From positions 33,658,201 through 33,722,200 of the forward strand of contig OX392527.1 of assembly GCA_947623455.1 (NCBI GenBank): a stretch of DNA of 64,000 bases, in the 5' to 3' direction. Positions 11,801 to 19,485 of the stretch are shown in pieces; position 1 is the stretch's first letter, and every line of letters begins with the position of its first letter. Origin of the DNA: Mimachlamys varia. Its lineage: Eukaryota > Mollusca > Bivalvia > Pectinida > Pectinidae. Below the pieces are notes generated by a model that searched no databases, was not told the origin of the DNA, and saw only the letters and a program-made list of their open reading frames with translations. The translations under genes were made by a program, and so were the position numbers.

Positions 11801-12221
11801 AAATATTTTAAAATAGCCCTTATTTCTTATAATTGCATGCCAAGTCTAGAGCAGTGTCGCGTGGGTTTATTGCAATACCCAAACGCCTAGAGCAGTATAC
11901 TTATCGCGTGGGTTTCCTACGATGGCGTTAAGGATACATATCAGAAATGATGTAATGAGACTGAATTAACATTGATAAAATCTTAATTTGTCTAAATGTT
12001 TAGGGTGCAACTAAACAGCATTAAATGATATCATTTCTTCCTCCCAGGTTGAGTACGACCCCGCATCCATTGACGTCACAAGCGGAGTCGCCTTTAAAAC
12101 CGTCTACGTCACATACACAATCGCTAGCGAGTCTACGCGCTATCAAAGTAGTGTGCCTCTCCGCATCACCGCCCTGCCCGTCACGGGTGAGGCCCTAGGA
12201 CAGGAAATCTTCAACAGATAA
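5742..12221 (+). CDS. Six-exon gene for a secreted clusterin-like protein (362 aa)
   Basis: Exons 5742-5832, 6829-6973, 8351-8841, 9376-9459, 10629-10732 and 12048-12221 join in frame (phases 1, 2, 1, 1, 0) with GT donors and AG acceptors, giving 362 codons plus TAA. Residues 1-19 are a signal peptide. Cysteines form two mirrored clusters: C62-x10-C73-x2-C76 and C251-x2-C254-x17-C272. The first spacing equals that of vertebrate clusterin. An N-glycosylation site (NET, 49-51) precedes it, and a dibasic KR (247-248) sits just before the second cluster, where cleavage would leave two disulfide-linked chains. Residues 105-243 are an amphipathic Gly/Ser/His/Asp-rich repeat region. The C-terminus has VTSGV and VPLRI spaced roughly like VPSGV and VPVEV in clusterin. 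The likely role is extracellular chaperone or lipid-binding protein; that is inference. The exon chain is strong, the family call moderate. Confidence 0.7.
6829..6973 (+). CDS. Exon 2 of the clusterin-like gene (first cysteine cluster)
   Basis: The acceptor follows a pyrimidine-rich run ending TTGCCCAG. The exon encodes a predicted helix with an NET glycosylation site, then C62, C73 and C76 (C-x10-C-NT-C). The donor is GTGGGT at 6974. It leaves two bases (AG) that make Ser79 with the first base of exon 3. Confidence 0.75.
6974..8350 (+). other. Intron 2 of the clusterin-like gene
   Basis: AT-rich intron; no repeat family or second gene identified. An ATG at 8295 lies in frame with exon 3 but upstream of its acceptor, so it is not taken as a start. 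Confidence 0.5.
8351..8841 (+). CDS. Exon 3 of the clusterin-like gene (amphipathic Gly/His/Ser-rich region)
   Basis: This is the longest exon (491 nt) and distinctly GC-richer than its flanks. It begins SHNTAPPPN, passes through a hydrophobic stretch (about residues 88-107), then a long series of amphipathic turns with small residues at regular spacing (for example GHGLESAVHGLESG and GHAIHNIGHSIGS). It contains no cysteine. The donor is GTGCGT at 8842; the next in-frame stop comes only a few codons past it. Confidence 0.75.
9192..9395 (+). repeat. 40-bp tandem repeat that copies the exon 4 splice acceptor
   Basis: Units with a 40-bp period start at 9201, 9241, 9281, 9321 and 9361. Each contains a T-rich run, an AG and then GTATATTCGGTAA, i.e. 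the true acceptor and the first bases of exon 4. AG dinucleotides fall at 9214-9215, 9254-9255, 9294-9295, 9334-9335 and 9374-9375. Only the last continues into the open frame GKRSACPIC. The use of the upstream sites is unknown. Confidence 0.9.
9376..9459 (+). CDS. Exon 4 of the clusterin-like gene (dibasic site and second cysteine cluster)
   Basis: Starts after TTTTGTAG. Encodes VFGKRSACPICDTLDTKAR and on to ILSD. KR at 247-248 precedes C251 and C254. The donor is GTAAGT at 9460. One base carries over to exon 5. Confidence 0.7.
9620..10030. repeat. Intron 4 two-unit repeat with AGGTCA direct repeats
   Basis: Two diverged tandem units (about 9730-9855 and 9900-9970) each contain a stretch like TTCCTTACTG followed by AAGGTCAAAGGTCA. 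At 9839-9851 and 9952-9964 the sequence is AGGTCA-A-AGGTCA, a perfect DR1 arrangement of nuclear-receptor half-sites. A short hairpin, GTCGCC/GGCGAC, lies near 9630-9650. Because the unit is repetitive, the DR1 may be carried passively. Confidence 0.5.
10629..10732 (+). CDS. Exon 5 of the clusterin-like gene
   Basis: The acceptor is TTTTTTTCAG. Encodes ICGSDELHRQRAATALLTKM and then a Lys/Ala-rich helix ending IVTK. C272 completes the second cysteine cluster. The donor is GTAAAT at 10733, phase 0. Confidence 0.75.
10857..11150 (+). repeat. Tandem repeat in intron 5
   Basis: A short module, CTCCATAGATACAGTTACCA, alternates with a longer variant containing GCTACGTATACCATTA. Together they form a higher-order unit of roughly 110-120 bp present about two and a half times. 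Confidence 0.85.
11385..11880 (-). mobile_element. Retrozyme-like dispersed repeat, copy A (in intron 5)
   Basis: This shares its sequence with copies at about 31430-31840, 38636-38825, 40190-40450 and 29400-29590. Shared parts include the ribozyme segment, a GTCAGGTGCGTAAAACCC block, CTAGTTCTGTATAATTT and a degraded CTGTGGCTATGGA end. The ribozyme reads on the - strand, so the element is antisense to the host gene. Confidence 0.7.
11518..11561 (-). ncRNA. Hammerhead ribozyme motif (type I), copy A
   Basis: On the - strand: helix I GCATCA, core CTGAAGAG, helix II GTCC/GGAC with a 5-nt loop, CGAAAC, a minimal helix III, then TGATGC closing helix I. The second helix III pair is C-C in this copy, so self-cleavage may be weak or lost. 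Confidence 0.65.
12048..12221 (+). CDS. Terminal exon 6 of the clusterin-like gene
   Basis: The acceptor is CTTCCTCCCAG. Encodes 57 residues starting VEYDPASIDVTSGVAF and ending EIFNR, then TAA at 12219-12221. The run of alternating beta-type residues and the SGV...VPLRI spacing resemble the clusterin C-terminus. Confidence 0.75.
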   Translation, partial: VEYDPASIDVTSGVAFKTVYVTYTIASESTRYQSSVPLRITALPVTGEALGQEIFNR

Positions 12222-12242
12222 ACTCTCTTAAAATAGTAAACC

Positions 12243-12248
12243 AATAAA
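12243..12248 (+). terminator. Polyadenylation signal of the clusterin-like gene
   Basis: AATAAA starts 22 nt after the stop codon, giving a very short predicted 3' UTR. Confidence 0.6.
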
Positions 12249-12601
12249 AATGTTACGACTTATTACTGCTTCGTTCCTTATTTGCGTATTCTTAACACAT
12301 CGTAAAAATAGAACATGTTTTTATGAAATAAGCAGATTATTCCGATGGCTAGTTAATTCGGCAAATTGTTATCTTGTTTTCAAAATATTTCAAAAATACA
12401 TGTATGTATGTCTTTTTAATGAAGTGCACAGTTCAGTCTGTTTAGCTAAAAGCATATACTCTTATATAGACTTATACTGAAATGCTTACTTTTGACTATC
12501 ATGGATATTTTATCTATAGGAGTTATCGCCCTTCCAACAGAAATAATCTAAATCGGTATAAGGAATATTCATGAATCTGATGTTAAGCTGTTTGTGATTA
12601 A

Positions 12602-12985
12602 AGTCCCAATATACGTAATTTCAAGAAATTTTTCGTGATTCTGAAAAATTCTGAAAAAAAATCCAATTGATAACCATGCAAAAATAAGCCTTAAACGAAC
12701 TAAACCTGAGCGGTAACTAACAAGAAACTCTGGACAAAAAATCCAAAGTATTGAAAATAATTGAGGTGGGGCCCACTTCAACAACAAACCGAAGGTAGAA
12801 GACGGTTCGAAATGGACGTGTGTTTACAATTAGCGTGTTTCAACTGCTGCTGTACCGGTAACAGCGAAATAATTTATCTTGATTATTGCTGATATCAGTT
12901 AATCTTAACTAAATCTATAAATATAATAAGTTATTCGGCTTGATTTTCGCTTCAAGTTTTGCCGAAAGTTACGTATATTGGGCCT
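12602..12985. mobile_element. TTAA-flanked MITE, copy 1 (piggyBac-like)
   Basis: Terminal inverted repeats CCCAATATACGTAA near the left end and TTACGTATATTGGG at the right end are bordered on both sides by TTAA (12598-12601 and 12986-12989). The 384-bp body has no coding frame. A second copy with the same ends is at 50570-50958. TTAA duplication is the hallmark of piggyBac-type transposition. Confidence 0.8.
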
Positions 12986-13308
12986 TTAATCTTTCTTCAT
13001 AATTTTGAGGCATTGTGCAATTCCAAAACAGAACAACTTTAAACTGATCATAAAAAATATCCATGGTAAAAAAGTAGGTAACAATGACCTATTTTTAATT
13101 TGTTTTTTTTTTTTAAATCTGATCTTTGCTTGTTATAAACAGTAACTGTGCCGATATTCATAGTCTGGTGGTAGGGACCGATAAGCATGCAATACGGTCC
13201 GTACAAAGTTTTTTTGCTGTTTCTATACCTCTGAGATGTGCTCTTTAAGAATCTAAATGATGCCACTCTGTCATCATTGGGCAATCCGCATAATATGCAA
13301 ATTAAGAT

Positions 13309-13775
13309 CGCCATTACTGAAAATCTTATTTTCGTCAATATATCAGTAACTATACATGGTATCAAAATATTTTGGTGTCTATCCCCATGTTATGAGGGGT
13401 AACGAATAAGATTAAGTCATTTAAGTAAAGATCACACTTAAAGGTTGTGCTGAAAAGGCATATTTAGGCCGCCATTACTGAAAATCTTGTTTTCGTCAAT
13501 ATCTCAGTAACTATGCATGGTATCAAAATAGTTTTAGTGCCTAACCCCGTGTTTTGAGGGGTAAATAATCAGAATAGGCCATTTTAGTAAAGATCGCACC
13601 AATAGGTTGTGCTGAATATGCATATATAAGCCGCCATTACTGAAAATCTTGAATGCCTCAATATCTCCGCAACTACATATATTGTATCAAAATAATTCTG
13701 GCGTCTATACACATGATGTCAGGGATAAAGAATCAGATTAAACCATTTCAGTATTGATCACACCAATATTTTGCA
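13309..13775 (+). repeat. ~161-bp tandem repeat, left arm (three units)
   Basis: The segment CCATTACTGAAAATCTT starts at about 13311, 13472 and 13634. Each unit ends in a GTAAAGATC/TATTGATC block and AGGTTGTGCTGAA-like sequence. Confidence 0.85.
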
Positions 13776-13840
13776 AAGTCGTCACGTTCGCAGAGCATCC
13801 CCTTTACTTATGCCGCAACTGCAATTTGTCTCATTCCGCA

Positions 13841-14068
13841 GGGCCGCGGTGGCTGAGTGGTAAAGTTGTTCCAACATTTTACCACTAGCCCTCCACCTCT
13901 GGGGTGCGAGTTTGAATCCCACGTTCCCACGTAGGGCAGTTGCCAAGTACTGACCGTAGGTCGGTGGTTTTTCTCCAGGCACTGCGGCTTTCCTCAAACT
14001 TCAAAACCTGGCACGTCTTTGAATGACCCTGGCTGTTAATAGGACGTACAACTAAATAAACCGAACTA
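13841..14068 (+). mobile_element. tRNA-derived SINE (type 1), longer copy
   Basis: Starts GGGCCGCGGTGGCTGAGTGG, like the 5' half of a serine-type tRNA with the polymerase III A box. It has a B-box-like GCGAGTTTGAATCCC near 13906 and ends in the tail GACCCTGGCTGTTAATAGGA plus an A-rich stretch. Flanking TGTCTCATTCCGCA and TGTCTCATTTCTCA look like a slightly diverged target duplication. Confidence 0.8.
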
Positions 14069-14439
14069 AATGTCTCATTTCTCAAACAAATCATTTTTAA
14101 CAACATTGTCAGTCATCAATCCGTCGGGTTTGCCCATTCTGGCAGTGTGCGTCCAGTGACATCAAATTATCATTGTGCATGGAAAGTGAGCTGTATAACA
14201 TCCATACATGCCTGTCCAACAGGGTTATATTCAAAGCACAACCACACTTTATCATTTTCAGCACCTCCTGCGGAGCAACACTTAGTTTGGATGCAATGTT
14301 ACTGGAATCAAGCATCTAGTGCATTCCTCAAGTTCCAATCCGAACTCGACAGAATCTAGTGGTGGAGGTTCTGAGCTGAGAGCTGATTTCCAAAAGGAAG
14401 TCTGAATGTGCACCCACTTTACGTTCTCTTTGAATGTTT

Positions 14440-15060
14440 CTTCAGAAGGTAGGAGTGTCTTATGCTCTGGAGCCTTTGCCTCATTTTCCCACCGATCCTT
14501 CGCGATCAGACTTCTCTCCGGACCTCAGACATATTTGATGTCACCACGCTTTAACCCTGTAGGAGGTAGCCATGCATACTGTCGCTTCTTCAATGATATC
14601 ATATATATCTTCAGATAATTTGCCCCAGTTGTACACCACTCTTAAGGACTTTGATGACAGTGTTTTTTCCTACTCCAGAGCACTGAGCCACAGTGTCACA
14701 ACCTGAGAGGGCATGGGCGGCTGGTAGTTGTGAAAGCAAGTGTCCATCTGTTCAATTGCATTTGCCCCAATGTCTATAGCAGTTCGTACGGCGTTTGGTC
14801 CTTCCATTGTAAGAAGACAGGTCATGTTTAACTTTGCGTAGAAATGCAGCAGGAGGACAAACACGTTTGTGTCCTCACATACGATGTTGATTCTTTTTCA
14901 CGCCACTTTCAGGTGCCTTAACCATCTGCGGTATGTTTATTTTATCTGCTTTTCCGTGGCAAGTCATGAGGTCTTCCCTGCGGGAGACAACACCATCCTG
15001 AATTACAACAAGTACAGAGTCAGTAGAGGTAATGACCAGACTGTTGATTGGGTTCGTCCT
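14440..15060 (-). pseudogene. Broken mobile-element gene (PIN/FEN-like motifs), left copy
   Basis: On the - strand, frames must be changed several times to read a protein with VVIQDGVVSRREDLMTCH, then VCEDTNVFVLLLHFYAKLNM, then EGPNAVRTAIDIGANAIEQM, then HALSGCDTVAQCSGVGKNTV and a following EEATVCMATSYR. I recognise this arrangement from uncharacterised, multi-copy proteins of invertebrate genomes. The paired acidic motifs (EDTNVFVLLL and GCDT) resemble nuclease-type PIN/FEN folds, but that is an inference. It is not functional: indels separate nearly every block. An independent copy reads on the + strand at 15365-15740. Confidence 0.5.
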
Positions 15061-15090
15061 GTGCTTTCTAGATCAAATTCTGACATATCA

Positions 15091-15355
15091 GGGCCCGTAT
15101 TCATGAAACCATTCTCATGCTCAAGTATGGATTCTGTGCTCAAGCCAGCTTTCCTGAAACTCTCCTTAATCATGTCTAAAAGTCAAAAAGTCAATTTAAA
15201 TGTTGAAAACAGTTTTTGGCTTCATGTCGCTTCAACTTTTTTCGAAAACTTTGACAAAGTTATATTTTCAAAATAATTTATAGCCAGAACAAGAAATAAG
15301 GCTTGCGCACGTAATCCATGCTTGAGCATTAGAACGGTTTCATGAATACGGGCCC
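15091..15355. mobile_element. MITE with perfect 20-bp terminal inverted repeats
   Basis: GGGCCCGTATTCATGAAACC at 15091-15110 and its exact reverse complement at 15336-15355 bound a 265-bp element. A second inner pair (CTCAAG... and ...CTTGAG) extends the fold. It sits at the centre of the palindrome. A diverged copy lies at 49375-49625. Confidence 0.85.
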
Positions 15356-15364
15356 AGATCTATG

Positions 15365-15740
15365 ACCTCTACCTTATTCTCAGTTACTCTACTGAGTCTG
15401 CACCAGTTGTAATTCAGGATGGCATTGTCTTCCGCATGGAAAATCTCATGATTTGCCATGAAGAAGCGGATGTAATAATCATACAGCAAAAGGTTAGGCA
15501 GCTGAAAGAACAAAGATGAAATCAGTGGAAAAGCGACAGCATTCATGGCTGCCTGCTACAAGGTCCAAGCTTGGTGACATCGAACATGTCTGGATGTCCG
15601 TAGAGAAGTCTGGTCGCGAAGGATGGGTAGAAAAATGAGACAAATGCCCCAGAGCTTATATTAAGTCACTCCAACCTTCTACAGAGTCATTCAAACAGAA
15701 TGTAAAGCCGGCTCACATTCAGGAAGAGGTATCCAACGGG
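15365..15740 (+). pseudogene. Broken mobile-element gene, right copy
   Basis: On the + strand VIQDGIVFRMENLMICHEEA and DVIIIQQKVRQL match the N-terminal block of the left copy. It then jumps directly to the C-terminal part (MAACYKVQAW; later frames read EKSGREGWVEK and ESFKQNVKPAHIQEEV). The catalytic-looking middle (EDTNVF...HALSGCDT) is deleted. The downstream Q/ESF..NV..AH pattern is typical of the same uncharacterised protein group. Confidence 0.5.
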
Positions 15741-15879
15741 TTGTTGATTGTGACAATATTGTTGAAAGTGATTTGTTTAAGGAATGAGTCAAATTAGCAT
15801 TAGCATAAGTAAAGGAGAGGAAGGCTAGTTCTGTAACGACTCCGATATACACAGACGTTGATTTTTTGTATATTTTGCA

Positions 15880-16320
15880 GAAGTATCGGTGTGATCAATA
15901 TTGAAATGGTTTAATCTGATTCTTTACCCCAGACAACATGTGTATAGACACTAGAATTATTTTGATACCATATGTGATTGCGGAGAAATTGACGAAAACG
16001 AAATTTTCAGTAATGGCGGCCTTAATATGCTTATTCAGCACAACCTTTAAGTGGGATCTTTACTAAAATGGCTTAATCTTATTCGTTACCCCTCAAAACA
16101 TGGGGATAGACACCAAAAGTATTTTGATACCATGTATAGTTACTGATATATTGACGAAAATAAGATTTTCAGTAATGGCGGCCTTCATTTGCATATTGTG
16201 CGAATTGCCCAATGATGACAGATTGGCATCATCCAGATTCTTAGAGAGCACACCTCAGAGGTTAAGAAACAGCCAAAAAACTTTGTACGGACCCTATTGC
16301 AAGGTTGTCCAAAAATCTGG
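15880..16320 (-). repeat. ~161-bp tandem repeat, right arm (two units)
   Basis: The reverse complement of the left-arm repeat. AGTAATGG marks fall near 16009 and 16171, a 162-bp period. Confidence 0.8.
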
Positions 16321-16344
16321 GGTTTGGCAACCGGACTATCAATC

Positions 16345-16835
16345 ATAGAAGTGAAGTCAGTCTTTTATACTAAATTTTATATGGAAGTGATATTATGGAT
16401 TAATTGCATTCATTCCTGACACACAAACGATCTTACAACTGTATGACACTGTCTCGGTTATAGTAAAGGGGATTCCCAACCTGTTGGATAAATGTACGTG
16501 GAATATCTTTTTTCTGATGCAGAAGAGCAACAGTACCAGTCGTGATGTCGTGTTAGCGGTAACAGTCGTGCTATCGTGTTAGCCCGAGTGTGTCTACTGT
16601 AGATGTCCGATGCGTACTACTATGATCAAACGGTTTCAACCTCATATATTGATTCCGTGAAAAGGCTTGCTTTGGTTTAAAAATGGTCAAAAGTAGAAGA
16701 AAGCAGATTTTAGATCAATACATTTTATTTGACACGGAAAGTCTTTTTTGCTAGTTTTCTGATAAACTACTAGAATATATATTTCATACAATGTACTTCA
16801 ATTGCATTAACTGGGAATGTTACTGAACTGGATAG
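16345..16835. other. No recognisable gene
   Basis: AT-rich. A short direct repeat with TCGTGTTAGC occurs near 16545-16585. Nothing else is supported. Confidence 0.4.
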
Positions 16836-16982
16836 AAACTATTGTGTTTAACATCATCCTCATGTTTGGTCCATATATTTGTCTCTTTAAAGCATTTCTT
16901 CCATCATACAATTGTATAGTTCCTCATCTTTCTTCTTGGTATCTTAGGTACAGTATTATATAGACCCTCATATATCAGGGCC

Positions 16983-17211
16983 CAGTTATTCAAAAGGTGA
17001 TTAGCTTAATCAGTGATAAGCGCAAATTTCAATTATCCTGTAACTTTTGAATGAAACCATAGATTAAGTTACAACTATCTTGTAATAAAATGTCTAGTAA
17101 TGTCAACTTACATGCAAAATTGTATGCTTTACATTATGTATTGACAGAATTATCAAAGGTTGAAACATGTCGTTATATAGTGATTAAAACTAATCACCTT
17201 TTGAATAACTG
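16983..17211. mobile_element. MITE with 22-bp terminal inverted repeats
   Basis: CAGTTATTCAAAAGGTGATT at the left end is matched by the reverse complement AATCACCTTTTGAATAACTG at the right end; two further bases also pair. The body is 229 bp in total and non-coding. Confidence 0.85.
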
Positions 17212-17617
17212 AGCTCTGTTTAGTTCTTTTTTGCCTCTCTGTATGATTCGTTCCTTCTTAAAGTGGTTTTTATCGTTGTATTTCTGTTTGGTTTGTACCA
17301 TCATACAATGGTAAAGACCACCATCTATCTGTTTGTCTCTGTATTTACCCCTCTTACATTTTCAGTCATCATTCATTTGTAGAAACCCTCATCTTCCTCG
17401 CGCGCGCGCTTTTTGGCCACTGGTTTTGCCCTTCTGTGTAATTTCTTCCTGGTACAATTGTAAAGGCTTTCATTTGTCTTTTTTGTTCATATTGTTGTAT
17501 CTGTATCGGTTTCTTCCGTCACAATCAAACAGGCCCTCATATTTCTATTTAGTCCATAAATTTGTCTCTGCACCAGTTCTACCGTCACACAATTAAACAG
17601 GCACTCATCTTTCTGAC

Positions 17618-18178
17618 CTCGATCTCGATTTCGATTTTTCCGATCGTGAACTTTCCCTTTCTTGTTAGTAACATCCCTGCTTCTTCATCCTATGGTGTTT
17701 ACATGTCGCAGTTGATTCGTTATTCTAGGGCTTGCTCTGAATATCGCGATTTTCGTGATAGATGTCGACTGCTGACGAACAAACTTAAGGCACAGGGATT
17801 CGAGAAATGCAGGTTGATGAAGATTATGGGCAAGTTTTATGGTCGCCATCTTGATATCATCGAGAAATATTCTGTATTTTGTGTGATATGAAGGTGGACG
17901 TTTTTGAGTTCGCTTGTTAGTGTGTTTACTTGTTGTGATGACAATGATGACTCGGTTCTCATTTTGAGGATTGATGCTAACTTATATGTGACTAAGATTT
18001 ACATGGCGGGTGTCGTCGATGAAGCAGAAGACGCTTACTCTTCCGGAACACCTGGTCTTATTTTCTTGTGCTTTTACGAGAGTCTCCATGTAAATCTTTC
18101 CTTTGTTGCTATTTTGCCCCTAGTTTAATCGATTTTGAGTTCGGATTATGGTTTTGTTGACGCTTTGGTATTCTCTGA
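17618..18178 (+). pseudogene. 3' end of a reverse-transcriptase element (C-terminus and 3' UTR)
   Basis: Encodes FPIVNFPFLVSNIPASSSYG, then MSQLIRYSRACSEYRDF, RLLTNKL and KFYGRHLDIIEKYSV, the conserved C-terminal block that recurs in four other places in this window. The arrangement resembles the C-terminal part of Penelope-like and related reverse transcriptases; the exact class is uncertain. A frameshift falls after EKYSV. A conserved 3' UTR follows, including GATGAAGCAGAAGACGCTTA at about 18017. It is 5'-truncated, as usual for target-primed insertion. Confidence 0.65.
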
Positions 18179-18249
18179 TTTCTTTTTGTCCATAACTTTG
18201 TCTCTGTACCAGTTCTACCGCCACACAATCAAATTGGCTTTATCCCACC

Positions 18250-19480
18250 TGTGAGTTACCTATCTTCGCCTAGATCTATGAGATCTTACACTTTTTTATT
18301 ATATAACCAACACATGAACAGTTATTGATGTCTGGGTCGGTCATCCTGTCATGGTTGTTGTCTCTACTTATTCATACGTAAGATTTTTTTAGGTTTTTAG
18401 ATTTTGACCATAACATTAACCTACCTACCTTTTAGATGACTTTGGCATAATCCTGGCACTGATGTAATATTATTAGGTAGATCTACCTAAATCAGACAGT
18501 TTTATCTTTTGATACATGTAATGAAATGTATATGTTAATGTAATACAACAGGAAACAGTTGTTCACGGGTAGTTATTTTGTTTCCAATCCTCTCAAAGAA
18601 AGAAAACTGGATTCAGCAGACGGATTTGTTTAATGCTTATACTGCATTTTGTGCTTTTCATAAAAATCTAGAAATTTACATAATTCGAATAGAATGCCAT
18701 GCCGATAAAAACTTTCAGCCGACTGTGCCCTTTACCCTTTCGTGGAATCCTAGGAACGATTAAGATGCGCCATATGTCAAATCTGATGAAAGCTGTGACT
18801 ATAACAATGAACCGTTCAGTTAGAAGACGTCACTTGAAATGTCATATCCTAGAGAAGTATCCAATAGGAGCTGTAGAACGTGGCATGGTCAATATTCTTA
18901 TCACTTTGTCGTATACAAGGTACAAGTAGGCAATAACAAAACAAACATCTGTGTCCTATCCATTAAGCTGTCGGTATAATCGATAAACAGCGGTGTCCGT
19001 GACCGTTTGACAGTCAGTCGGATCCAGATTTTAGTTCATGACCGGACATTATACTGGTCACGTGCTTCCGGTTTGTCCTTATATCAACCTGCTTCGAAAA
19101 AAAACCGTCTCATGCAATATTATGGTAAGAATGGAAGTCTATGCATGGTACATAAATCCAATACAATTTTCAAAGTCCAAGCAATTTAAATAAAACTGAA
19201 CACTTTGACATTTGGATGAAATTCAAATGTAGTGAACAATTATAATTGTATAAGGAAACAAAAATGATATTTAATTTATCTATATTGACTATACATTTCT
19301 GTAGCTACACCAAAGATGAAATCTGTTGTAGCTTCAAAATAAATAAATAAATAAATAAAAACAAAAATAATAATCGACTTTGGTAATGAACATTTGAAAT
19401 AATGGGAAATTGAAAAACAGGATGTCAGTGAGTACTCATATATGCTGACGGCAAAGAAATATTTTAATATGAACAAAATG
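18250..19480. other. No recognisable gene
   Basis: AT-rich sequence without a supported gene. Open frames of 60-76 codons have no start context or motif. Confidence 0.4.
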
Positions 19481-19485
19481 ACATT

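Larger units (their letters stand above)
13140..16340. repeat. Large imperfect palindrome with repeated-gene arms
   Basis: The left arm (about 13140-15080) and right arm (about 15358-16340) are reverse complements, centred on a small MITE. Matching parts include the ~161-bp tandem repeat, the CGTACAAAGTTTTTT and TCATCATTGGGCAAT segments, and fragments of the same mobile-element gene pointing outward on opposite strands. A SINE has inserted in the left arm, and the right arm lacks the central part of the gene. Confidence 0.7.
16840..18245 (+). repeat. Degenerate pyrimidine-rich tandem repeat, split by two insertions
   Basis: Diverged units containing TTTGTCTCTGTACCAGTTCT-like segments, a CCRTCAYACAATT core and CCTCATCTTTCT occur from about 16840 to 17617 and resume at about 18185. 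A MITE (16983-17211) and a reverse-transcriptase fragment (17618-18178) have inserted between units. Open frames here follow the repeats and are not genes. Confidence 0.6.

Noticed and set aside
12250..12480. 76-codon frame just after the clusterin-like gene
   Set aside because: It overlaps the polyadenylation region, is AT-rich and has no start context.
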